Shown here: positions 9,045 to 18,914 of the stretch, piece by piece
How positions within the stretch are numbered: position 1 is the first letter of the stretch
Layout of the letters: every line of letters starts with the position of its first letter
From: Vibrio azureus
Lineage (GTDB): Bacteria > Pseudomonadota > Gammaproteobacteria > Enterobacterales > Vibrionaceae
Assembly: GCF_002849855.1 (NCBI RefSeq)
Contig: NZ_CP018617.1
Location: forward strand, 1,364,001-1,428,000
Length of the DNA stretch: 64,000 nt
Direction: 5' to 3'
The notes under the pieces: model-generated
The model's database searches: none
The model's input: the letters and a program-made list of their open reading frames with translations, nothing else
What the model was told of the DNA's origin: nothing
Position numbers and translations under genes: made by a program

Positions 9045-10076
9045 TTAAGGTGCGTAGTTTAGGGCAATAATACTGGATATTAATTTAGGCCCGGGAAAAT
9101 CAGCAGCAACGATACCTGCAAACGTGATGTTATTTCCCTCAATATAATTTGCAGCCAATGTGTTAGTTCCTTCAAAGCCAATAACGCAAAATATACCCAT
9201 ACACCACAATCTTGGAAAATCTGTAAATATTGTGTCGTCCGACGTGAGAACCCCGGTAAATAAACGATCGCCATCAGTATCCGGCGTACTATGCCCACTA
9301 GCAACAAAATATGGGAAACTACCAACAGAAGCACTTAAATAATTGATAGAACCTTTGTTTTTACCCTGTGTTAATTGCTCCTGCGCCCAGTCAAAGTGAA
9401 ATTTTATCTTTTCCCATTTTGAGTAAAGAGCCCAATTAGAATCAATCTTCCAAGCATCTTGTATTTTAAACGAGTTGTACAATAACCCCGTACGATGCTC
9501 AGGCAGACTAGCAAAGTTTTGCAGTATCACTAACTTTCCTCTTACTTCACCCAAGCTTGGAGACTCATTATCACCAGCCCAAAATAATGCGCGGTATCGA
9601 TTTACGTATCTTAAAAAGGTTTCGTCAAATCGTTCATTATTATTATCACCCCTATATTCATTACGAACTCTCATTAAAACCGTTTCAGTGGGATGCTCAA
9701 TCAGAAAGTCGCGTACATGGTTTAAAACATTTCCAAACATTCTTTGCTGAAAAACACTGCCATGGTGAACAGCCAGTACGTTTTCAACTTGCCTTAATCG
9801 AATATCCAGAAAACGTATTCCAGAACGTAACTGTTCATCGATAGGAAGCGTCTGCGTAATAACGATATCTCCTCCCAAAAATGAAGCTGAATTGTGTGTA
9901 CCAGGAATACTCATTTCACGAATAAGCACTCTGTCATCAATGCTTTGCATCCAGTCGCTATACCAAATTGGGTTTTGCGTATCATGTAGATAGCTACCAT
10001 CATCATGCGCTTGGCTGAAAACAGAGAATAAACACAGAGTGATGAGCTTTATGGAAGTAATAATCGAAGATCGCAT
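9045..10076 (-). CDS. Secreted phosphatidylinositol-specific phospholipase C-like protein
   Basis: About 343 residues from the preferred ATG at 10076 (AGCAGGAC upstream), which gives a clean signal peptide ending in VFSQA. The longer frame to 10139 would begin inside a dispersed repeat. The PI-PLC X-type domain is clear. IPGTHNSAS carries the first catalytic His; LRSGIRFLDIRLR follows; AVHHGS carries the second His; then a strand with PTETVLMRVRNE. Family members cleave phosphatidylinositol or GPI-like lipids by general acid/base His chemistry without needing calcium. A C-terminal part of about 120 residues is unassigned. Likely exported exolipase; monocistronic. Confidence 0.85.
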   Translation of the reverse strand: MRSSIITSIKLITLCLFSVFSQAHDDGSYLHDTQNPIWYSDWMQSIDDRVLIREMSIPGTHNSASFLGGDIVITQTLPIDEQLRSGIRFLDIRLRQVENVLAVHHGSVFQQRMFGNVLNHVRDFLIEHPTETVLMRVRNEYRGDNNNERFDETFLRYVNRYRALFWAGDNESPSLGEVRGKLVILQNFASLPEHRTGLLYNSFKIQDAWKIDSNWALYSKWEKIKFHFDWAQEQLTQGKNKGSINYLSASVGSFPYFVASGHSTPDTDGDRLFTGVLTSDDTIFTDFPRLWCMGIFCVIGFEGTNTLAANYIEGNNITFAGIVAADFPGPKLISSIIALNYAP

Positions 10077-10100
10077 AGTTTGTCCTGCTTCTTTATTAGC

Positions 10101-10159
10101 TAAGGTCGTCTCGCTGAATACGGCCTCTTGAAATGGCATTTTTGAAGTGACTTGGGTAT
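10101..10159. repeat. Right-end fragment of the dispersed repeat
   Basis: TAAGGTCGTCTCGCTGAATA ... AAGTGACTTGGGTAT matches the 3' end of the full element at 18915-19182 (TAAGGTCATCTCGCTGAACG ... TTACTTGGGTATA). It overlaps the open frame just upstream of the phospholipase start, arguing against the longer protein. Confidence 0.75.
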
Positions 10160-10274
10160 TTTTTTAACTCTAGTCGTGAACGAAATAAATGATAACTTTG
10201 AATAACATTTATGTGACGTTGAGCTATCTCATGAAAATAATAAAATCCACAATAAAAACTTTAGCGTGAAAATA

Positions 10275-10303
10275 AAAAAGCAGCGAAATCGCTGCTTTTT
10301 ACT
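10275..10303. terminator. Bidirectional intrinsic terminator
   Basis: Perfect 11-bp stem AAAAAGCAGCG/CGCTGCTTTTT with AAAT loop, with A and T tracts on both sides. It lies 25 bp after the stop of the leftward RND efflux gene, and terminates that operon. Confidence 0.9.
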
Positions 10304-10327
10304 TTTAATATGGATTTTTTGACAACA

Positions 10328-13300
10328 CTAACTTTTATTATTAGCTAAAGCCTTAATTTTAAGTCGCCACCCTTTAAGTAGTATCCGCTTAAATACATGT
10401 TTAACCCCTGAAAGAGCCGATTTGATGTCATCAAGCATTAGGTACAAACAAGGTACCAATACCAATGTCAGCAAAGTCGCAAATAATACTGCAAACCCTA
10501 GCGCAACGGCCATTGGAACAACAAACTTAGCCTGTAAGCTGGTTTCAAACATAATAGGCAACACACCTGCAAACGTCGTTATTGATGTCAGGGTTATCGC
10601 TCTAAAACGAGCACATCCGGCTTCAACAACCGCTTGCTTAATATTCATGCCTTTTGCCCGAACTTGATTCACATAATCCGTAAGTACCAAAGAATCATTG
10701 ATCACAACCCCAGCGGCTGCAATCAGGCCGAATGTCGACATTAAACTAATATCTAACCCCAACCAAAAGTGCCCCCATATTGCCCCCGTCAAACTAAACG
10801 GAATAACGGACATGACAATTAATGGTTGAGTGTAACTCTTTAGAGGTACCGCCAATAAGATATAAACAATAATCATCCCTGCCAAAAAGAATAATATTTG
10901 TTCATTGCGCTGAGCGGCTTGTTCCTCGATATCTCCCCCAAGTTGGGTTTTTACATCTGGAAAACGTTTTTTAAGTTCGGGGATGATTTCTTCATCAACC
11001 GTGCTGACCACTTTCTGAGGTTCAATGACTTCTTCATCAATGGAGCCATAAATATAAACGGTTTGGTAACCACTTTCCCGCCGGATCGAGCTCACTCCAG
11101 ATTGCTGATTAATGTCGACAACATCACCTAACATTACTTTCTGACCTGTCGGAGTCGTGATCACGGTATAGCGAAGTGACGACAAGGCCTCACGGGTCAA
11201 CTTGGGGTATCTCACCATCACCTTCACTTCTTCACCATTTCTCAGTAGTCTCTGTGCTTCTCCGCCATAGAAACTGCCTCCGACCTGCATTGCGAGCATA
11301 TTTAAATCGAGCCCAAGATCATAAGCAATAGGTTTGAGTGAGAGTAAGACTTCTTGGCTACCAGAATCAATAGATGAAGAGATATCGTAAAGCCCATCCT
11401 GCTGCTGTAACTGGTGAATCAGTTCACGTCCTGCTTGATTGAGTTGACTGATATCAGAGCCAAATAACAGATAGCCGAATTCATCACCATCACCGCCACC
11501 TGCAGTTTGATCATTAATCTTTAAGCTTTTCACACCAGGAATAGCTGGCATTGCTTCCCGCCAGCGGCGAGTCAGTTCAAAAGCATCAAATAAACGTTGC
11601 TCTTCATCGACCAATGGTGCCAAAACAAAACCTTTGACGCGCGTCTGATTCAAAGACAAGACATCACGAACCATACCTTGGCCATATTCTTCGATCAGTT
11701 GGTCTTCGACTTTTTGTACAACACCTTCGATGATTTTCAGCGCCTCTATGGTTTGCGCACTAGAAGCCGTATCATTCATTTCTATCTTAATGCTTGGAAA
11801 GTCCGTCGGCACTTTCGGACTAGGCACCACTCTAACGTAACCGGCTACAACCAAGGCGATACTGATCAACAAAAGCCCGCTGAAAAGAGAAAATACCGTC
11901 CAGCGCCAATGCGTGCATAATTCAACACAACGTCGATAGGGTCCTTGAACAAAGGCAAAAAAGCGTTGATTGAAACGATCACGTCGTCCACCCACTTTGA
12001 TCGGTTGAAAATTGGTGTGTGCCAAATGAGCAGGTAAGATCAGTTTGGATTCAATCAAACTAAATACTAAGCACAAGATCACTACACCCGCAATGCTGTA
12101 AAAAAGAGCCCCATCCATACCGCTAGAAAATAAAAAAGGAGCAAATACCGCAATCGTGGTCAGTACACCGAAAGTAGCAGGAGTCGCAACCCGTTTTACT
12201 CCTCTGATGATGTTATTCACGCCACCACCATGTTGCTCAATTTCACTGTAAGCACTCTCGCCCATTACAATGGCATCATCAACAACAATCCCGAGTACCA
12301 TAATAAAAGCAAATAGAGACACAATATTGATAGTAATGCCCAGTATTGGCATCATCATTATCGCACCTAAAAAGCAGACTGGTAGGCCAAGCATGACCCA
12401 CATCGCTAAACGAAAACGCAGAAAAATAGACAGCATGATGGCAACTAAGATCGCCCCTTGCATCAAGTTTTTCCACATCATTTCCAGCCGACCATTGAGA
12501 TAATAAGTCACATCAATAAGGACACTCAGCTTAATATCATCGGGTAACTGCTTATTTTTCTTTTCAATATAACGATGGACGGACTCTGCTACTGCAATAA
12601 TATTTTGCTCTTTGGTTGCATTAACAGTAAGGAACAACATATTTTGACCAGAGTATTTGTTGTACCGTTCGCCTTCAGTAAAACCGTCTTTGATGATCGC
12701 AATATCTTGTAGTAATACCTTGGAACCATTCGCACCAAGCTTTACCGGAATATCACGGAATGCTTGTCCATTATAATGCTGGTCTTCTATTCGTACCGAT
12801 ATGATTCCAGAATGAGTTTTCACCTCACCTGCAGAAAAGTTTGCTGAGTAGCGCTTAATGGCCTGACTGACATCATTTAAAGTTAAATCATATTTACGTA
12901 ATATTAGCGGATCAACTTCAATTGCGATTTCTTCTTCAGGGGCCTCCAGTTCCACCAGCATCACATTGTTCAACTGAAGTAATTCTTCTTCGACTTGTTT
13001 TGCTATCGGCTTAAGCTCTTCAAGAGAACGATCGCTGACTAACCCCATTTGGATAACATCTTGTCGCCATTCCACTTGATAAACACTAATAGGGTCCATA
13101 CCAACTGGCATATTAGATAACGTATCAACTCGCTGTTTGACATCATCTAACACCCTTTTTATATCGGCATGAGTATCAACCTCGATTTCAATATGAGCAC
13201 TGCCTCGATTGGCATTAGAGACCGTTTTCTTTATCCCAGTCACATCTTTGAGTGACTCTTCCACTTTGATCAGAATACTTTCTTCAATTTCTTGTGGGGA

Positions 13301-13480
13301 TGCTCCGGGATAGTTAGCGCTAATATTAATGTAGTTGACTTCGATATTAGGAAATATTTGTCGCTGCATAAGCTGATAGCTGACAATTCCCATAACGATA
13401 ATGAACATCATCATTAAGTTAGCAGCCACAGAATTGTTAGCAAAATAAGCAATAATGCCCTTTTGTTGATTTTCTTCCAC
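10328..13480 (-). CDS. RND efflux pump, inner-membrane permease subunit
   Basis: 1050 residues, the usual RND length. The N-terminal helix is followed by QRQIFPNIEVNYINISANYPG and PGASPQEIEESI, standard for the porter domain. The TM4 proton-relay pair is seen in MVLGIVVDDAIVMGESAY. The C-terminal half repeats the layout, with AAAGVVINDSLVLTDYVN. This is a proton-driven trimeric exporter of toxic compounds that works with a membrane-fusion protein and a TolC-like channel. The fusion protein gene lies 13 bp upstream in the same operon; no outer-membrane channel gene is present, so TolC encoded elsewhere is presumed. It sits within the branch of RND pumps with GIIAYFANNSVAANLMMM N-termini. Confidence 0.93.
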   Translation of the reverse strand: MEENQQKGIIAYFANNSVAANLMMMFIIVMGIVSYQLMQRQIFPNIEVNYINISANYPGASPQEIEESILIKVEESLKDVTGIKKTVSNANRGSAHIEIEVDTHADIKRVLDDVKQRVDTLSNMPVGMDPISVYQVEWRQDVIQMGLVSDRSLEELKPIAKQVEEELLQLNNVMLVELEAPEEEIAIEVDPLILRKYDLTLNDVSQAIKRYSANFSAGEVKTHSGIISVRIEDQHYNGQAFRDIPVKLGANGSKVLLQDIAIIKDGFTEGERYNKYSGQNMLFLTVNATKEQNIIAVAESVHRYIEKKNKQLPDDIKLSVLIDVTYYLNGRLEMMWKNLMQGAILVAIMLSIFLRFRLAMWVMLGLPVCFLGAIMMMPILGITINIVSLFAFIMVLGIVVDDAIVMGESAYSEIEQHGGGVNNIIRGVKRVATPATFGVLTTIAVFAPFLFSSGMDGALFYSIAGVVILCLVFSLIESKLILPAHLAHTNFQPIKVGGRRDRFNQRFFAFVQGPYRRCVELCTHWRWTVFSLFSGLLLISIALVVAGYVRVVPSPKVPTDFPSIKIEMNDTASSAQTIEALKIIEGVVQKVEDQLIEEYGQGMVRDVLSLNQTRVKGFVLAPLVDEEQRLFDAFELTRRWREAMPAIPGVKSLKINDQTAGGGDGDEFGYLLFGSDISQLNQAGRELIHQLQQQDGLYDISSSIDSGSQEVLLSLKPIAYDLGLDLNMLAMQVGGSFYGGEAQRLLRNGEEVKVMVRYPKLTREALSSLRYTVITTPTGQKVMLGDVVDINQQSGVSSIRRESGYQTVYIYGSIDEEVIEPQKVVSTVDEEIIPELKKRFPDVKTQLGGDIEEQAAQRNEQILFFLAGMIIVYILLAVPLKSYTQPLIVMSVIPFSLTGAIWGHFWLGLDISLMSTFGLIAAAGVVINDSLVLTDYVNQVRAKGMNIKQAVVEAGCARFRAITLTSITTFAGVLPIMFETSLQAKFVVPMAVALGFAVLFATLLTLVLVPCLYLMLDDIKSALSGVKHVFKRILLKGWRLKIKALANNKS

Positions 13481-13493
13481 GTTTTACTCCTAG

Positions 13494-14651
13494 TTACTGC
13501 ACAAGGCTCGAAGAATCATCATCACTTTGCACAACTTTTACCGTCATGCCTTGTTGTGGATATTCAGGCAACGTTAATACCACCTTATCGGATTCATTTA
13601 AGCCTTTACCAATAACCAAATACTCCCCTTCTTCACGTAAAACGTTCACTACTCTTTCTTCCAGCTGATCTTGCTCATTCACCACCCAGACCGTACGATT
13701 TCTGACTAATTCTTGTGGGAGACGGTAAATATGTTTGAGCTCTTTACCTGTGAAGTTCACCTCAACAAATGATCCAAATTTAAGCGGAAGTTGATGATTA
13801 TTTAAACCATATGGATCCTCAACTTGAATCACAACGTTACTCATTCGCGTTGCACTATCGACGATACCTAAATCACGAACCACCTTCCCTTGTCGCTGAT
13901 TTTTAGCTATATCTTGTTGTGTGACTACCGCGTCAAGATCAGCCAAAGAGTCGGGTAAGAAAACACTATCAAACCCAGCGACGGGAATATGTACTTCCGC
14001 AAATTCAACATTGTTCAGTACTGCAACACGTGCTCCTGCAGAAACAAACTGACCAACACCGATATCACGAGCAACCACTAACGCATCATAGGGAGCGATA
14101 ATATTGCAATTTTCCAAGTCTCTTTGCGCACGTTTAATTGCAGCTTGAGCAGATTTCACTTGAGCCTGAGCACTCAATAACTGGGGCTTGCGAAGATAAA
14201 GGTCACTGACTTGTCTAGCGCTCAATGTTTTTGCCTGCCTTTTGGCAACTTCTGCCTTGGCTTGCTCTTCAATTAACATTGCACGCGCATTAGCTAATTC
14301 CGCTTCTGCTTGTAATAACGCGGCTTCATAATTGTCTTTGGCTATCGTCAATAAGACTTCTCCACGCTTTACAAACCCACCTTGCACAAAATTGGGATGC
14401 CAGCTTATAACCTCCCCACTGACTTGAGCTGCCAACAGAGTTTGCTCAAAAGGTACAATCTCACCGTACCCAGTAATCACGACTTTATGATCCGTCGGGA
14501 AGAGAGCAGAAGCCTGCACAGTAGGCTCTTCTCTGACTTCTTTTACGGTTTCATTTGCTGGTGAAGTTTGTGCAATAGCTTGATATGTGAAATATGCTCC
14601 CCCAGCTACAGCGAAAGGCAATAGCCAGCGTAGTCTCAATTTTGTTAGCAT
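13494..14651 (-). CDS. RND efflux membrane-fusion (periplasmic adaptor) protein
   Basis: About 385 residues from ATG 14651, chosen because AGGA lies five bases upstream; another ATG four codons earlier (14663) is in frame. There is one N-terminal membrane anchor (LRWLLPFAVAGGAYFTY) and no lipobox. A lipoyl half-motif (AAQVSGEVISWHPNFVQGG) precedes a long helical hairpin (about 100-180), and the second lipoyl half is APYDALVVARDIGVGQFV. A beta-barrel and membrane-proximal domain follow. It bridges the permease (13 bp downstream) to an outer-membrane channel. SoxR lies upstream in the same direction, separated by about 140 bp with a repeat. Confidence 0.9.
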   Translation of the reverse strand: MLTKLRLRWLLPFAVAGGAYFTYQAIAQTSPANETVKEVREEPTVQASALFPTDHKVVITGYGEIVPFEQTLLAAQVSGEVISWHPNFVQGGFVKRGEVLLTIAKDNYEAALLQAEAELANARAMLIEEQAKAEVAKRQAKTLSARQVSDLYLRKPQLLSAQAQVKSAQAAIKRAQRDLENCNIIAPYDALVVARDIGVGQFVSAGARVAVLNNVEFAEVHIPVAGFDSVFLPDSLADLDAVVTQQDIAKNQRQGKVVRDLGIVDSATRMSNVVIQVEDPYGLNNHQLPLKFGSFVEVNFTGKELKHIYRLPQELVRNRTVWVVNEQDQLEERVVNVLREEGEYLVIGKGLNESDKVVLTLPEYPQQGMTVKVVQSDDDSSSLVQ

Positions 14652-14760
14652 GAAAATCCTCATTTATTGTTATTTTTCCCAAGTCACCTTTGGCAACTTA
14701 GGTTTCGATATATTAAAATTTGCGGAAGGCATATTCTTGAGTGCTATTTGATAAAATAAA

Positions 14761-14800
14761 TATACCTAAGTGACCTCAAGATGCTTGATTCAGAGTGATA
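14761..14800. repeat. Dispersed repeat overlapping the end of soxR
   Basis: TATACCTAAGTGACCTCAAG then ATGCTTGATTCAGAGTGATA: left end of the dispersed element. The soxR stop codon (complement of 14790-14792) falls inside it, so the last residues of SoxR are supplied by repeat DNA. Confidence 0.8.
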
Positions 14801-15224
14801 TAACGGAGAGTATGGAACCACTATGCTGTTTACCTTCAATATCATCTGGATTTCTTAAGCGGCAGTTATCTAGAGATAAGCAGCCACATCCGATACACTC
14901 ATTGAGATCCCTTTGTAATTTTTGCATCTGTTGGATTTTCTGCTCAAGTTGTGCAAACCAACCTCTTGAGAGCGCTTCCCATTGAGATTTACTGGGTGCT
15001 TGATGTTTGGGTAAGGACTCAAATGCTTTATAAATCTCTTCCAAAGATAATCCCACTTGCTGAGCGGCTTTAATTATCGCGACCCGGCGCAGAACACTAC
15101 GATGATATCGACGCTGATTTCCTTGGTTTCTCCAACTAAAAATCAAACCTTTTTTTTCATAAAAATGTAATGCGGATACTTTCACACCCGAACGCTGAGC
15201 AACTTCTCCGACACTGAGTTCCAT
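14790..15224 (-). CDS. soxR: SoxR-like MerR-family redox sensor
   Basis: 144 residues. The N-terminal MerR helix-turn-helix runs through LSVGEVAQRSGVKVSALHFYE to about residue 70, followed by a dimerisation helix. The C-terminal CIGCGCLSLDNC gives the four-cysteine spacing (C-x2-C-x-C-x5-C) that binds the [2Fe-2S] cluster in SoxR. Oxidation of the cluster by redox-cycling compounds turns SoxR into an activator. Gammaproteobacteria without soxS often have SoxR control efflux pumps directly. The adjacent fusion-protein and RND genes in the same direction fit that, but a SoxR operator was not identified. The C-terminal tail after residue 135 ends inside a dispersed repeat. Confidence 0.9.
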   Translation of the reverse strand: MELSVGEVAQRSGVKVSALHFYEKKGLIFSWRNQGNQRRYHRSVLRRVAIIKAAQQVGLSLEEIYKAFESLPKHQAPSKSQWEALSRGWFAQLEQKIQQMQKLQRDLNECIGCGCLSLDNCRLRNPDDIEGKQHSGSILSVISL

Positions 15225-15573
15225 CTTTCTTCCCCGTAGTTAAACAACATCAAACTCTAAGAGTTCATTTTTATAATACCAATGACACCAAAGTTTAACA
15301 TTAGTTATACCCAACACACATTAGTTATACCCAACACAATAGTTATACTCAGTAACACCATTAAATAAATATCAGAGATACAAGTTTAATCTGGTACATA
15401 TTTTATGTACCACCATTTTTTCACTTATAAAGCAACAAAAAATAAGTCCTCAACTTAAGTTTGCAAAAAACATGATTTAGTAAAGTCTGATTTATGTTAT
15501 AAATGTGTCAGAGGTCTGTCATCAGACCAGTTTACATTTTTGTAAATACAATTTACTACCTTTTGAGTAACAC
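15225..15573. promoter_or_regulatory. Divergent intergenic region with tandem 20-bp repeats
   Basis: About 350 bp between soxR (left) and the chemotaxis receptor (right). It contains a 20-bp unit ATTAGTTATACCCAACACAC repeated directly at 15300 and 15320 with a third partial copy at 15339-15360. A perfect hairpin GGTCTG/CAGACC (about 15513-15528) lies just before the receptor gene. The unit includes the TATACCCAA end motif of the dispersed repeat. Confidence 0.5.
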
Positions 15574-17472
15574 ATGATAAATTCCTTAAAAAACTTATCT
15601 TTAAAAACAAAGATATCTTTAGCTTCCTTTACTGCGATTACTATTATGGGAGCGGCGCTCACTTACCTTTCCGCCAACAAATTATTTGAAGAAACACGTA
15701 GCGGTATTTATTCAAGAGCGCAAAGTTCAAGCAATATCGCCACAGAAGCGCTTACAGATTGGATGTCTGTACGCAAAGATATTATTGCTTCTATTGATAT
15801 TAACAAGCCGAAAACAGAACTCATTCATTCACTTTCACAAGGTAAAAATGCTGGCCGTTTTTTCGATCTATATCTAGGCAGTAGTGATGGGCAATTTCTC
15901 AGTGCAATTGATAGTGAAATATTAGATGTTGATCCTCGTACAAGGCCTTGGTATTTAGAAACTGAACAAGATAATAAATCAACAGTTACCTCGGCTTATA
16001 AAGATGTAAGTACGAATACGCTGTTAATTACGCTTACTAAGCCAGTTCAAAAAAATGGTAAGTTTGTTGGTGTAATAGCGGCAGATGTATCAATTGAGCA
16101 GCTTATCTCTGATATCGCAGGGTTTAATGTTGGTGAAAACGCCCATGCAATGCTCATAGACATGAGTAATGATACTATCTTGGCACATCATAACAGGGAC
16201 CTTATACTCAAACCGACAACCGAGCTTTCCCCTGAGTTTTCTTCGGCTTTCATCAAAGAGTCTGCCAAAACGAAAAATATTGAAATAGCTTCGACAGATA
16301 ATGGTGAAGAGAAACTGTATTTCTTCCGCCAGATTGAAGGTACACATTGGATGTTTGCAATTGAGATGGATCGTGCAACTGAAGAAGCAAATCATGCCGT
16401 CTTATTACAGCAATTAATTTTTATTGCCGTGCTCATCGTGATTGCAGCTGTTGCTGCCCTCTCTTTACTGGTTAAAACGCTATTAAAAGATTTGAATCTT
16501 GTTTCCAAAGCTTTAGAAGAGATCGCCTCTGGTAACGGCGACTTGACCATGCGTTTAACACCGCGTTGTGACGACGAAGTGGGCAAATTAGCAAAAAACT
16601 TTAATCGCTTCGTTGATAATATGCATGCCATGATCACCAAGTTAGGGAGCGTCTCTAACGCACTTTCTGAACAAGCACATACCATGGCTCAACAGTCTGA
16701 TATTAATAATCAACAAATTAATAGTCAGCAAGACGAAATCAACATGGTGGCGACTGCGATTAACGAAATGGCGGTGGCTACACAAGAAATTGCAAATAAC
16801 GCAGAAAAAAGTGCGGGTAATTCTGAAAATGCAGTCCAAGCCTGCTCGGCGAGCTCTAATCAGGTAGTCGCAACTCAAGAGTCCATTAACAACCTTGCGC
16901 AAGAAGTCCAAGTTGCCACAAACATTATTCAAGAACTGGAACTTCACAGCCAAAGCATCAATACCATACTGTCGACGATTCAAGGTATTGCAGAACAAAC
17001 CAACTTATTGGCCCTCAATGCTGCCATTGAAGCGGCACGAGCTGGCGAGCAAGGCAGAGGTTTTGCCGTTGTTGCCGATGAGGTCAGGGTTTTAAGTCAA
17101 CGAACTCATGCTTCGACAACAGAAATACAAGAAACCATAGAATTACTGCAAGATACAACCAAGAAAGCGGTGTCGATAATGAATGACAGCCAACAGCTTG
17201 CTAATTCGAGCGTAAACGACGCCAATGAAGCTGCTTTAAGCTTAACGGAAATTCACACGGCAATTGAAAAGATCAACGATATGGCGACACAGATTGCCTC
17301 TGCTGCGGAAGAACAAGCTTCCGTGACTCAAGAAATCACGCGTAATACTGAAGGCATCAGCGAAGTCTCTCATAAATTGTCTTCTGGAGCACAACAAGCC
17401 TCAGAACAAGCATCAAAACTATCGGATCTCTCACGTGAGTTAGAACAAGAAGTCAGCCGCTTCAAGCTGTAG
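15574..17472 (+). CDS. Methyl-accepting chemotaxis protein with dCache-type sensor
   Basis: 632 residues. Membrane helix 1 lies near residues 10-30, then a periplasmic dCache-like sensor of about 240 residues (includes [11 protein letters not shown] and [21 protein letters not shown], typical of the ligand pocket). Membrane helix 2 lies near 278-300, then a HAMP domain. The cytoplasmic hairpin has the conserved tip [20 protein letters not shown]. Such dCache receptors often sense amino acids or other small nutrients and signal through CheA/CheW. There is no NWETF-like CheR tether at the C-terminus (ends VSRFKL). Start: ATG at 15574 with TTTTGAG upstream, a weak site. Terminator at 17499-17523. 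Confidence 0.93.
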   Translation: MINSLKNLSLKTKISLASFTAITIMGAALTYLSANKLFEETRSGIYSRAQSSSNIATEALTDWMSVRKDIIASIDINKPKTELIHSLSQGKNAGRFFDLYLGSSDGQFLSAIDSEILDVDPRTRPWYLETEQDNKSTVTSAYKDVSTNTLLITLTKPVQKNGKFVGVIAADVSIEQLISDIAGFNVGENAHAMLIDMSNDTILAHHNRDLILKPTTELSPEFSSAFIKESAKTKNIEIASTDNGEEKLYFFRQIEGTHWMFAIEMDRATEEANHAVLLQQLIFIAVLIVIAAVAALSLLVKTLLKDLNLVSKALEEIASGNGDLTMRLTPRCDDEVGKLAKNFNRFVDNMHAMITKLGSVSNALSEQAHTMAQQSDINNQQINSQQDEINMVATAINEMAVATQEIANNAEKSAGNSENAVQACSASSNQVVATQESINNLAQEVQVATNIIQELELHSQSINTILSTIQGIAEQTNLLALNAAIEAARAGEQGRGFAVVADEVRVLSQRTHASTTEIQETIELLQDTTKKAVSIMNDSQQLANSSVNDANEAALSLTEIHTAIEKINDMATQIASAAEEQASVTQEITRNTEGISEVSHKLSSGAQQASEQASKLSDLSRELEQEVSRFKL

Positions 17473-17498
17473 ATTGGAATGACATAAATAATAAACTG

Positions 17499-17526
17499 CC
17501 CAAGTGTTCACAAAACACTTGGGTAG
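17499..17526. terminator. Terminator hairpin built from the repeat motif
   Basis: Perfect 10-bp stem CCCAAGTGTT/AACACTTGGG with a 5-base loop, 27 bp after the chemotaxis receptor stop. The stem is the tip of the dispersed repeat sequence; an equivalent hairpin is at 62993-63021. Confidence 0.7.
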
Positions 17527-17843
17527 AGTCTGCCAATCTAAGAGAAATGTCTCGATAACACATTTATGAAATCGATACTTTATCCCCTCAGAAACCTGCC
17601 TAAATACATGACCCCACATTGATTTAACATAGATAAAGAATAATAACAGTTTCATAGCAATCAATTGCATTTTAATGACTCGTTTATCCATCTAGCCACA
17701 TTAAGATTATATCGCTTAAGCCCCTTAAATGTACTCAGCATACTAATGTGTACATTATGGGAACTTTATCCAAGCTTTTTGCTCAAATAAAAGTGTTTTA
17801 AAATATACAATCTGGTATAGGTTTACCACAATCAAGGAATAGA
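17524..17843. other. Intergenic region, no gene recognised
   Basis: About 320 bp, AT-rich. I see no supported gene or repeat apart from the terminator before it; it must carry the promoter of the NlpE-like gene. Confidence 0.35.
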
Positions 17844-18356
17844 ATGAAAAAAACATATTTAGCATTGGTTTTTGCCTTTTTTACGCTCGCAGGCTGCCAA
17901 AATGAACAAGATAAAAAAGCAGAAGTAAATCAATTGCCTAGTAATACTCTAGGAAGTGCAGAGCCCGCAACACCTATCAAGCATTTACAAGTGATCACCA
18001 CAGATACTTTTGCAGACCCTGCTCACAGTGCCCGACATTCTCTAGATTGGAGTGGTATATACATAGGAGCACTTCCTTGTGCAGATTGCTCAGCTATCCA
18101 GACATCGTTAGCCATTGATAAAGATGGCTACTATCTGCTTAAACAAGTCTATGAAGGTAAAGACGTGGGTACTCTCAGTTCTCATGGAAGATTTACTTGG
18201 AATAAATTAGGTAACACCATAACATTGGATAATGAACCAGCTCCAAATCAATACTTTGTAGCTGAGAATCGCTTAATTAAGCTCGATAGAAATGGCGCAA
18301 AAATAACCGGTGCGCTTGCTTCATTTTACAACTTAAAAAAAGTGACCGATGAGTAA
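17844..18356 (+). CDS. NlpE N-terminal-domain lipoprotein
   Basis: 170 residues with a lipoprotein signal peptide ending in a lipobox (LAGC, acylated Cys near residue 19). The mature part carries the copper-resistance NlpE N-terminal domain: DWSGIYIGALPCADCSAIQT with the CxxC pair, then LAIDKDGYYLL and GRFTWNKLGNTITLDN. In E. coli NlpE is an outer-membrane lipoprotein that senses surface contact, lipoprotein-trafficking stress and copper through CpxA. This protein lacks the second NlpE domain, as many short homologues do. The start ATG has AAGGAATAG upstream. Monocistronic. Confidence 0.85.
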   Translation: MKKTYLALVFAFFTLAGCQNEQDKKAEVNQLPSNTLGSAEPATPIKHLQVITTDTFADPAHSARHSLDWSGIYIGALPCADCSAIQTSLAIDKDGYYLLKQVYEGKDVGTLSSHGRFTWNKLGNTITLDNEPAPNQYFVAENRLIKLDRNGAKITGALASFYNLKKVTDE

Positions 18357-18452
18357 AGGCTTCTCATGACCCTTTATTTTGACCTGCACTACTGATGCCA
18401 TAAACTGACACCAATCTGGGTTCACACGCCCAGATTGATTTCCAGCATTTTC

Positions 18453-18812
18453 TTATGCTAAGTTCAAAAATAGTTCATCATCCGTCATATATTTATGCCG
18501 ACAACTCAGATTACGTAAATGCATAAACATAAAGTCCGGAAAACCCGGTGCAATGAGGTTGTTAGGCTCCCATTTAACACCACCAACAAATACATAGCGA
18601 CCTTGTTTCTCATCATCATGCAATGGGTTATTCAACGAGGTCGATAATTCTGCGCGACAGCCCTCCACAATACTGACAATCTGTCCTTTAAATACACCAA
18701 TGACACGCTTGATAAGGTTCGCTTTTATGCCACATTTCCATGCTTGGCGAGTCGCCCATTCGTAGCCATGCTTTTTGACAATTTGCTTTTTTAAATGTAC
18801 AACCAAGTTCAT
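18453..18812 (-). CDS. Small hypothetical cytoplasmic protein
   Basis: About 119 residues from ATG 18812, chosen because GGGAAAATAAA lies just upstream; the frame stays open to 18923 but that part runs into a mobile-like repeat. The protein is basic at the N-terminus (LKKQIVKKHGYEWATRQAWKCG) and has a VIGVFKGQIVSIVEG strand pair. Family not recognised. Four cysteines, no signal peptide, no membrane segment. It lies directly against the 268-bp repeat element, which probably inserted in its upstream region. Confidence 0.55.
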   Translation of the reverse strand: MNLVVHLKKQIVKKHGYEWATRQAWKCGIKANLIKRVIGVFKGQIVSIVEGCRAELSTSLNNPLHDDEKQGRYVFVGGVKWEPNNLIAPGFPDFMFMHLRNLSCRHKYMTDDELFLNLA

Positions 18813-18914
18813 TTTATTTTCCCTATGACATTTTGCTTCTACTATAGCTAAATCCTCAATGGGCTTTGATGATATTAATTTGTCGACACAATAAAAAATA
18901 GTAATCGCGGCATT

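Noticed and set aside
10077..10139. Longer N-terminus for the phospholipase
   Set aside because: It is encoded within a dispersed repeat fragment; the ATG at 10076 has a ribosome site and gives a proper signal peptide.
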